Of a DNA stretch of 64,000 nucleotides, positions 35,882-42,017 are shown piece after piece (the stretch's first letter is position 1; every line of letters starts with the position of its first letter). The notes beneath the pieces are model-generated. The model was not told the DNA's origin. It did no database searches and saw nothing but the letters and a program-made list of their open reading frames with translations. Origin of the DNA: MR-S7 sp000400995 (GTDB lineage: Bacteria; Pseudomonadota; Gammaproteobacteria; Burkholderiales; Burkholderiaceae_C); assembly GCF_045291395.1 (NCBI RefSeq), contig NZ_CP152342.1, positions 3,286,001-3,350,000 on the forward strand, read 5' to 3'. Position numbers and translations under genes: made by a program.

Positions 35882-36170
35882 ATGGACTGATCCAGACGAC
35901 GCGCCAGACTTGAGCGAAGCCGATCTGAACCAAGCCACTTGGCGCATCGGCGAGCGCACCGTGAGCCCCGAGGAAGGCATGGCCGCCATGCATGCGGTCG
36001 CGCGGCGCGGTCGCCCGGCTGGCAGCACCAAGGCCGATGCCAAACAGGCCGTCACCATCCGGTACAGCCCCGAAGTGCTCGCCGCCTTCCGCGCCGCTGG
36101 CGCGGGCTGGCAAGCCCGAATGAACGACGCGCTCAAGGACTGGCTCAAAACGCATTCGCCCACGGCCTGA
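35847..36170 (+). CDS. brnA: BrnA-family antitoxin
   Basis: BrnA neutralises BrnT and represses the operon. The 107-residue protein has an N-terminal toxin-contact region (KPEWTDPDDAPDLSEADL), a basic linker (ARRGRPAGSTKADAKQAVT) and a C-terminal ribbon-helix-helix (VTIRYSPEVLAAFRAAGAGW, then ARMNDALKDWL). ATG 35847 is inside brnT in another frame; the overlap implies translational coupling. Confidence 0.88.
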   Translation: MNGNKRATAKPEWTDPDDAPDLSEADLNQATWRIGERTVSPEEGMAAMHAVARRGRPAGSTKADAKQAVTIRYSPEVLAAFRAAGAGWQARMNDALKDWLKTHSPTA

Positions 36171-36226
36171 ATGGCGGGCACTGCACAGTGCTGCTCCAGG
36201 CTGGACAGGGGAAATCGATTCATGGT

Positions 36227-36798
36227 TCAAACCCCCGGCAATTCGCGCTGTGATTCGGCCGCCAGCGGCTGGCCCAAGTCAGCGAAGGTGTTGGCGATGA
36301 GGGCTGTGAGCGCGGCGCGCTCGGCGGCGCTGGTAGTGGCGGTGCGGGCCTTGATGAGGCCCATGAGCGTGGACAGCCCTTCGCGGTGGTTCTTCTTGAC
36401 CGCAACGCCCGTAGTTTCATAGGCATGCAGAGCTTCGGCCCATTCGATTTGCAGAGCTAGGAGCATCTCAGCCCCGTCCACATTGCCATGCGCCTTCATG
36501 CGAGCCGTGTTGATGCGTGCCAAATACATGCGGGCGCGGTCAAGCTGAATGAAAAGCGTGTCGGGGGTGGGGGTGATATCACCCCCCTGGCCTGCAAAAA
36601 CAGGGCTTCTCAGCCACTTGGCCCCCATCAGCGTGACGTTTTCTGCGTGCGCCATGCTCTTTTTGTATTACGCCAATCGATACCGGCGAGGTCGGAAAGC
36701 GGCTTGAGGGGCACGTATTCGGTGCCCTCATGCTCGACAACGAGCAGTGTCAGATCGTGGAAGTGGATGAAGTTGACAGGGCGTGTGTTGATATTCAT
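36227..36798 (-). CDS. Phage antirepressor N-terminal-domain protein (frameshifted near 36660)
   Basis: The N-terminus (NINTRPVNFIHFHDLTLLVV, then YVPLKPLSDLAGIDWR) matches the P22 antirepressor N-terminal domain. The frame ends at 36628. One missing base in cgt-aatac breaks it, and the downstream frame (MAHAENVTLMGAKWLRSPVF, then FIQLDRARMYLARI) is the rest of the same domain, ending with a helical region LLALQIEWAEALHAYETTGV to the stop at 36227. Joined, the protein has about 190 residues. Antirepressors control lytic induction. Whether the shift is real or a read error cannot be told here. Confidence 0.7.
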
Positions 36799-36811
36799 GG
36801 GCGCTCTCAAA

Positions 36812-36862
36812 TAAATAGCTGCTTGCGCTTGTAAATAAACGGTTTGGGGCTAATTTGATAGT
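36812..36862. repeat. Family A repeat inside the prophage
   Basis: AATAGCTGCTTGCGCTTG, then AACGGTTTGGGGCTAATTTG and a T-rich end. It begins right at the stop codon of the small gene at 36862. Confidence 0.7.
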
Positions 36863-37092
36863 CAGATTCTCCTCCGCCGCATGGCCGCCCGCCGCAGCAC
36901 CGAGGCCTGCGCCTGTGCGTGGCTCTCGATCACGAATCCAACGTCTGCCCGCGGCGCCGGCGGTACCCGCTGCCGGCCGAGGCGATCGAGCGCCACCACT
37001 GCCCTGCTCGGCGTCCGGCGCCGGCGTGCCGCGGCCGGGGCCGTGCTGCTCACCGGCTTGACCGTCTCGAAAATATTCAGAACGCGCTTCAT
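36862..37092 (-). CDS. Small basic prophage protein
   Basis: The 76-residue protein (MKRVLNIFETVKPVSSTAPA..., ending RAAMRRRRI) is strongly basic with Arg clusters. No domain is recognised. ATG 37092 overlaps the upstream kinase stop by four bases, suggesting translational coupling, which is the main support. The gene ends at the edge of a family A repeat, so its natural C-terminus may have been altered by that insertion. Confidence 0.5.
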   Translation of the reverse strand: MKRVLNIFETVKPVSSTAPAAARRRRTPSRAVVALDRLGRQRVPPAPRADVGFVIESHAQAQASVLRRAAMRRRRI

Positions 37093-37736
37093 GCCGCCGC
37101 CTTCCCTTCGAGCTGCTGCACGAGGTGCTGCACGGACTCGGCAAGCGCCTGCAGGGTGCCGTCGTTCACGATGTCTGCCTGTGCCTTGATGGAGCCGTGC
37201 GCCTCGCTCGTGTGCGCTGCCGTGTCCTGGGGCAGCGGATGGGCATCAGTGCGGTGCACGCGCACCACCACGCCGCCGAGCTGGCGGATGAGGTCCTCCT
37301 CCTCACGGTGGCGGAGATCCGTGAGCACGATGTGAATCCAGCCGGAGCCGAGCAGGCGCCCGGCCTTGCGGGCGGCGATGTGGACGTAATAGCTTGGCGT
37401 GTCGCGACGCATGTACGTGGCCCAGTGCTGCAGCACCCAGCGCGGGCTGCGCGGCGCGGCCAGGTCGTTGCCGCCGATCGCGGCCCAGTTGATGAAACTG
37501 GTGTCGCGGCACATGCCTGCGGCCATGCTGGGCAGCGGCAGCTCCTTGGTGTGGCGATCGGTCAGCAGGCGCACGTCCACGCCCCAGGCCTGCGCCACTT
37601 CGTCACGCAGGGCGTCAGCGAAGGCGAGGCGCGCGAAGCCCTGCTGCTGCAGGATCTCGCCGATGGTGTCTTTGCCCACGTCGGGGCGGCCCGTCAGGGC
37701 CAGGATCAAGGCTTTTTCATGGTTGCTCCGGGTCAA
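37089..37736 (-). CDS. Deoxynucleotide monophosphate kinase-like phage protein
   Basis: The 215-residue protein has a P-loop LALTGRPDVGKDTIGEILQ followed by FARLAFADALRDEVAQAWG, the layout of phage dNMP kinases, which phosphorylate dNMPs to raise nucleotide pools for phage DNA synthesis. The stretch HIVLTDLRHREEEDLIRQLG fits the lid or substrate region. It is likely cytoplasmic. It lies just downstream of the truncated scaffold gene, in the same direction, an unusual P2 neighbour that may reflect deletion. Confidence 0.75.
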   Translation of the reverse strand: MTRSNHEKALILALTGRPDVGKDTIGEILQQQGFARLAFADALRDEVAQAWGVDVRLLTDRHTKELPLPSMAAGMCRDTSFINWAAIGGNDLAAPRSPRWVLQHWATYMRRDTPSYYVHIAARKAGRLLGSGWIHIVLTDLRHREEEDLIRQLGGVVVRVHRTDAHPLPQDTAAHTSEAHGSIKAQADIVNDGTLQALAESVQHLVQQLEGKAAA

Positions 37737-37739
37737 AAA

Positions 37740-38225
37740 TCAGTCGCGATCGCCGGCGGCGGCGCGCTTGTGGTCGTAGGAAGGCAAGGCACGCGGCACG
37801 AAGCCGGTGAAGGGGCAAGGCGGCGCCGCCGGCGGCGGCCGCATGCGGCGGCGGGCGGTGGCTTCGATGCGCACCAGGCGGCAGGCCACGGGGTTGTCGG
37901 CAAACTTGGGGTGCACCTCGATGGAGGTGTAGATCTTCTGCTTGGCCTTGTTCATCGCCACCAGTTCGGGCAGCGGTTCGATCTGCGCGAACAGGGCGAG
38001 CTTGCCGTCTTCGACTTCGCGAGCTTCAGCAGCAAGCACATCGCCGTAGGCCTTGAACGAGCTTTCGGGATGGATGCCACGCAGGTGTTCCAGCCAGACG
38101 CGGGCGCCGTACTTCTTGGGGTTGAAGTTCTTCGCCATCTGCTGGATCCAGGCGCGCTCGATTTGGCGGCCATCGGTGGTTGCGCCTTCGGTCGCGACCC
38201 GGAAGAATTTGGATATTTGTGCCAT
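37740..38225 (-). CDS. P2 gpO-like capsid scaffold/protease, truncated and fused to an unrelated tail
   Basis: Residues 1-110 match the protease domain of P2 gpO (MAQISKFFRVATEG, KYGARVWLEHLRGIHPESSF and KQKIYTSIEVHPKFAD). Asp18, His47 and Ser101 correspond to the catalytic triad described for P2 gpO. After FADN the family sequence stops and a Pro/Arg-rich tail follows (RMRPPPAAPPCPFTGFVPRA, then YDHKRAAAGDRD). At 161 residues it is about half the normal length and lacks the C-terminal scaffolding helices. ATG 38225 gives the native N-terminus. It is divergent from the terminase gene, as in P2. Confidence 0.8.
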   Translation of the reverse strand: MAQISKFFRVATEGATTDGRQIERAWIQQMAKNFNPKKYGARVWLEHLRGIHPESSFKAYGDVLAAEAREVEDGKLALFAQIEPLPELVAMNKAKQKIYTSIEVHPKFADNPVACRLVRIEATARRRMRPPPAAPPCPFTGFVPRALPSYDHKRAAAGDRD

Positions 38226-38352
38226 GGTGGTGGGCTGGAAAAGCGGTTGTTGCGATTGCCGCCAATCCTGAATGCCCACCTCACACGTAGCAACGTGTTC
38301 TGGTTGTAGCTGGCTACAACCAAAAGGCCCACGGCGCCTGTTCCACGGCGAC

Positions 38353-40173
38353 ATGCCCACGCCTACGCTCGCCGGCATGCCCATTTCCGCCGTCGTTCCT
38401 GTCGTTCCCTTTTCGCTGATGCCCGCCGAGGGCATGGCGGCCGACAAGCGGCGCGCGGCGCGGCACCTGTACTGGCAGGGCTGGCGCGTCAGCTCGATCG
38501 CAGAGTACATCGGCGAGCCGCGCAGCACCGTGCAGGGCTGGAAGGATGCCGAGGAGTGGGACAAGACGCAACCCGCCCAGCGCGTGGAAGCGGCGCTGGA
38601 AACCCGACTGGTGCAGCTGGTGATGAAGGACGGCAAGACGGGCGGCGATTTCAAGGAAATCGACCTACTTGGCCGGCAGATTGAGCGGCTGGCGCGCGTG
38701 CAGCGCTATGGTGAGACGGGCAAGGAGACCGATCTGAGCCCTGCGATTGCGCGGCGCAACGCGGGGCCGAAGAAGAAGCCGGAGCGCAACCACTTCACCG
38801 AGGAGCAGCACGAGAAGCTGCTCGACGCCTTCCGCGATTCGCTGTTCGACTATCAGAAGGTGTGGTTCAGGAACAGCGAGCTGCGCACGCGCTTCATCCT
38901 GAAGTCTCGACAGATCGGCGCCACGTGGTATTTCGCGCGGGAGGCTCTGGCGGATGCGATCGCCACGGGGCGCAATCAGATTTTCTTGAGCGCGTCGAAG
39001 GCCCAGGCGCACATCTTCAAGCAGTACATCATCGCCTTCGCCCGTGAGGCCTGCGATCTGGATCTGTCGGGTGACCCGATCGTGCTCTCGAATGGGGCCA
39101 CGCTCTACTTCCTGGGCACGAACGCGCTGACGGCCCAGGGCTATCACGGCAATTTCTATTTCGACGAGTGCTTCTGGACGCGCAAGTTCGCCGACCTGAA
39201 CAAGGTGGCTTCGGGCATGGCGATGCACAAGCACTGGCGGAAGACCTATTTTTCTACGCCCAGCAGCATCCAGCACGAGGCCTACGAGCTGTGGAGCGGC
39301 GATCGCTTCAACAAGAAGCGGCCCAAGGATCAGCGGATCTCACTGGATCTGTCGCACGACCACCTGGCAGGCGGCTTCACCGGCGAGGACAAGATCTGGC
39401 GGCAGATCGTCACGATCGTGGATGCGATGCGCGGCGGGTGCAACCTGTTCGACATCGATGAGCTGCGGCTTGAGTACAGCGCGGAGGAGTTCGAGAACCT
39501 GCTGATGTGCGGGTTCCTCGATGACAGCTACAGCGTGTGCCCCCTGGCCGAGCTGCAGCGCTGCATGGTCGATAGCTGGGACGCCTGGGACGATGTGAAG
39601 CCGTTCAGCGCGCGCCCTTACGGCTGGCGGCCGGTGTGGGTGGGCTATGACCCGTCCCTATCGGGCGATACGGCGGCGCTGGTGGTACTGGCGCCGCCCA
39701 GCACGCCGGGCGGCAAGTTCCGCGTGCTGGAGCGGCACCAGTTCCGGGGCCTTGACTTCGAGGCGCAGGCCGAAGCCATTCGCAAGGTGACCGAGCGCTT
39801 CAACGTGGCCTTTATCGGCATGGACACGGGCGGTCTTGGCCAGTGCGTGTACCAGATCGTCAAGAAGTTCTATCCGGCGGTGCGCAGCTACCAATACAAC
39901 GTCGAGGTGAAAACGCGCTTGGTGCTCAAAGCCAAGAGCGTCATCAGCAAAGGGCGGCTGGAGTTCGATGCGGGCTCTGTGGATCTCGCTCAGTCGTTCA
40001 TGGCGATCAAGAAGGTGCTCACTGCCAGCGGCCGGCAGGCCACCTATGACGCGGGCCGCAACTCGGAAACAGGCCATGCCGACCTGGCCTGGGCCTGCAT
40101 GCACGCGATGGATAACGAGCCGCTGGATGGTGGCGGCTTGCACAGCAATACCGGAATTCTGGAGATTTTCTGA
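38353..40173 (+). CDS. P2 gpP-like terminase large subunit (ATPase)
   Basis: This packages phage DNA into capsids. It has an N-terminal helix-turn-helix region (HLYWQGWRVSSIAEYIGEPR), a long linker, a Walker A-like ILKSRQIGATWYFA in the ATPase core, Walker B-like GNFYFDECFW, and a C-terminal RNase H-like nuclease with VGYDPSLSGDTAALV, FIGMDTGGLG and GHADLAWACMHAMD. The gene is complete, about 606 residues from ATG 38353. ATG 38377 is also possible, and the frame opens at 38272. It is the best-preserved structural gene of the prophage. Confidence 0.9.
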   Translation: MPTPTLAGMPISAVVPVVPFSLMPAEGMAADKRRAARHLYWQGWRVSSIAEYIGEPRSTVQGWKDAEEWDKTQPAQRVEAALETRLVQLVMKDGKTGGDFKEIDLLGRQIERLARVQRYGETGKETDLSPAIARRNAGPKKKPERNHFTEEQHEKLLDAFRDSLFDYQKVWFRNSELRTRFILKSRQIGATWYFAREALADAIATGRNQIFLSASKAQAHIFKQYIIAFAREACDLDLSGDPIVLSNGATLYFLGTNALTAQGYHGNFYFDECFWTRKFADLNKVASGMAMHKHWRKTYFSTPSSIQHEAYELWSGDRFNKKRPKDQRISLDLSHDHLAGGFTGEDKIWRQIVTIVDAMRGGCNLFDIDELRLEYSAEEFENLLMCGFLDDSYSVCPLAELQRCMVDSWDAWDDVKPFSARPYGWRPVWVGYDPSLSGDTAALVVLAPPSTPGGKFRVLERHQFRGLDFEAQAEAIRKVTERFNVAFIGMDTGGLGQCVYQIVKKFYPAVRSYQYNVEVKTRLVLKAKSVISKGRLEFDAGSVDLAQSFMAIKKVLTASGRQATYDAGRNSETGHADLAWACMHAMDNEPLDGGGLHSNTGILEIF

Positions 40174-40299
40174 TGGCAAAAAAACGATCGCGCAAGGCCA
40201 TGCACGCCACCGCTCAGGGAGCGGCCGTGCCGTCGCCCTCACCCTCGGCCGCGGGCCACATGCAGGCGTTCACGTTTGGCGATCCGGTTCCCGTACTAG
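40173..40299 (+). pseudogene. P2 gpQ-like portal protein, N-terminal stub
   Basis: Only the first 42 or so codons remain (MAKKRSRKAMHATAQGAA..., then HMQAFTFGDPVPVLE). FTFGDPVPVL is characteristic of P2-type portals. The start overlaps the terminase stop by one base. An IS5-family element follows immediately. Removing it and one CTAG copy continues the frame only to a TAA at 41236 with non-portal sequence, so most of the gene was deleted before the IS arrived. Confidence 0.75.
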
Positions 40300-41163
40300 A
40301 GCGTGTTATGAACTCACCCCCGTGCCCAAGGCAGGCAACGCCTTTGGCAGCATGAGGATCACGAAGATCAGGAAATGCAATCCGGCGAGCACTTCGGGCA
40401 ATCTTTCATAGTCGCGGCTGAGCCTTCTGAATCGCGCCAGCCAGCCAAAGCTGCGCTCGACCACCCAGCGCCTGGGCAGCAGCACAAAGCCCTTCTTGGC
40501 CTCGGGCAGCTTGACAATTTGCAGATCAATGCCGTGCTCGCTGGCCTGCCGGTTGGGCTCTTCGCCCGTGTAGCCCTGGTCGGCCCAGGCCAGTCTCACC
40601 GTCTCGCCTGTCGCTTCCTGCACCGCCTCGCACAACGGCGCCACTTGCGCTCGCTCCTGTTTATTGGCTGGTGTGATATGGACGGCCAGCAAATGCCCCA
40701 GCGTATCGACGGCCATGTGCACTTTCGAGCCGTTGCGCCGCTTGTAACCATCGTAGCCAGCACGCGGACCACTCTCACAGCTCGATTGCAAGGTGCGTCC
40801 ATCCAAGACTGCCGCACTGGGCTGGCCCTGGCGTCCTTGCGCCACGCGAATGACCGAGCGAAGGTCGTTGGCCATTGCCTCAAAGCATCCTGCTTGCAAC
40901 CAGCGGCGTGTTTGCTGATAGACCGCCTCCCACAGCGGGAAGTCCCCAGGCAGCATGCGCCAGGGCGCACCCGCACGGGCCATCCAGCGCAAGGCATTGA
41001 ACACTTCGCGCAGTTCGTGCCGGCGTTGCGCTGCCTTCTCGTCGATCAGTGCCAGGTACGGCGCCGCGAAGCCCCACTCCTCATCCGTGACATCCGTGGG
41101 GTACTGCTTGCGCCTTGCCATGTGGCGAATCTACCGCACGCGCTATCAAGTTCATAACACGCT
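40300..41163 (-). mobile_element. IS5-family insertion sequence
   Basis: The element is 864 bp with 15-bp perfect terminal inverted repeats (AGCGTGTTATGAACT). It is flanked by CTAG on both sides (40296-40299 and 41164-41167), the YTAR-type target duplication of IS5 relatives. One transposase gene fills it. Intact ends and gene suggest recent insertion. Confidence 0.9.
40306..41121 (-). CDS. IS5-family transposase
   Basis: The 271-residue DDE transposase begins MARRKQYPTDVTDEEWGFAA, has the N-terminal DUF4096-like region (LREVFNALRWMARAGAPWRM), first Asp in AAVLDGRTLQ, second in LAWADQGYTG, and the Y/R-E region in RRWVVERSFGWLARFRRLSRDYE. No frameshift is present, unlike many two-frame IS5 relatives, so it should be active. 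Confidence 0.93.
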   Translation of the reverse strand: MARRKQYPTDVTDEEWGFAAPYLALIDEKAAQRRHELREVFNALRWMARAGAPWRMLPGDFPLWEAVYQQTRRWLQAGCFEAMANDLRSVIRVAQGRQGQPSAAVLDGRTLQSSCESGPRAGYDGYKRRNGSKVHMAVDTLGHLLAVHITPANKQERAQVAPLCEAVQEATGETVRLAWADQGYTGEEPNRQASEHGIDLQIVKLPEAKKGFVLLPRRWVVERSFGWLARFRRLSRDYERLPEVLAGLHFLIFVILMLPKALPALGTGVSS

Positions 41164-41332
41164 CTAGAGAGAGTGGCCACGGCCGGCGGATGGGAAGACC
41201 CTACGGGGGCCTTCTTGGGCTGCGTGAGATCTGCGTAAGTCGTCCGAGCAGCACCCAGCAGCTCTATGCAGAACTGCGGGGTTGTGGGCGCCCTAAGTCG
41301 TTGATTTAAAAGATGGCCGCTTGATCTGGCTG

Positions 41333-41421
41333 GGCTACGAACCAAGGGGTCGTGGGTTCGATTCCTGCCAGCGCACCAAACGGTAAGCCCTGGAACTGCA
41401 AGGTTCCAGGGCTTTTTCGTT
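41333..41421 (+). repeat. attR of the prophage
   Basis: A second copy of the tRNA-Arg 3' half and terminator (GGCTACGAACC to CTTTTTCGTT), identical to attL except one C is missing in AGCCGC. It does not form a complete tRNA because the upstream half is prophage sequence. It sits 29 bases before greB. Confidence 0.9.
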
Positions 41422-41450
41422 GCGCCAGCACTTTCAGGCACGATAGCGCC

Positions 41451-42008
41451 ATGAGCAAAGCCTTCACCAAGGAAACCGACGAGGCCGACGACGAGCCAGC
41501 CCTGCCCGCTGGCATCCCCCTGGGCGGCAAGAACTACATCACGCCCCAGGGCTACGCCCGGCTGCGCGCCGAGTTGCTGACATTGATCGACGAAGAACGC
41601 CCCAAGGTCGTCGAGGTGGTCCACTGGGCCGCCAGCAATGGCGACCGCTCGGAAAACGGCGACTACCTGTATGGCAAGAAGCGTCTGCGGGAAATCGACC
41701 GGCGCATCCGCTTCCTCACGAAGCGGCTGGAAATCGCCGAGGTCGTGGACCCTTCGCTGCACGCCGGCAGCGACCAGGTGTTCTTCGGGGCGACGGTCGC
41801 TTACATCGATGACGAGGGCGTGGAGCGCACCGTGACCATCATGGGCGTGGACGAAGCCGACAACAGCCTGCACCAGATCAGTTGGATATCGCCCGTGGCG
41901 CGCGCGCTGCTCAAGGCGCGCGAAGGCGATGAGGTATCGCTGCAGACGCCCGCCGGAGCGCGCACGTTGGAAATCCTGTCCGTGCGCTACCCGGAACCGG
42001 GCGCCTGA
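41451..42008 (+). CDS. greB: Transcription elongation factor GreB
   Basis: GreB rescues backtracked RNA polymerase by stimulating transcript cleavage. The 185-residue protein has an N-terminal coiled-coil with the acidic tip (VVHWAASNGDRSENGDYLYG) and KRLREIDRRIRFLTKRLE, and a C-terminal FKBP-like domain (GDEVSLQTPAGARTLEIL). YLYGKKRLREIDRR distinguishes GreB from GreA. ATG 41451 starts only 29 bases after attR, so its native promoter region was displaced or replaced by prophage integration. Confidence 0.95.
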   Translation: MSKAFTKETDEADDEPALPAGIPLGGKNYITPQGYARLRAELLTLIDEERPKVVEVVHWAASNGDRSENGDYLYGKKRLREIDRRIRFLTKRLEIAEVVDPSLHAGSDQVFFGATVAYIDDEGVERTVTIMGVDEADNSLHQISWISPVARALLKAREGDEVSLQTPAGARTLEILSVRYPEPGA

Positions 42009-42017
42009 ATCTCCGCA

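Larger units (their letters stand above)
32903..41421. mobile_element. Defective P2-like prophage in tRNA-Arg
   Basis: The element is about 8.5 kb, bounded by attL and attR. It has a tyrosine integrase next to the intact tRNA, an excisionase-like gene, early genes on the minus strand (rha, antirepressor, dNMP kinase), and P2-type morphogenesis genes in the P2 arrangement: scaffold/protease O on minus, divergent from terminase P and portal Q on plus. Major capsid, completion, tail, replication and lysis genes are absent, so it cannot make particles. A BrnTA toxin-antitoxin pair and an IS5-family insertion lie inside. Confidence 0.88.

Noticed and set aside
34991..36223. A 410-codon minus-strand frame across brnTA
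   Set aside because: It is antisense to the recognisable BrnT and BrnA proteins and has no motif of its own.
41046..41873. A 275-codon minus-strand frame over attR and greB
   Set aside because: It crosses the IS end, attR and the antisense of greB; no coherent protein, though its middle part is noted as a possible phage gene end.
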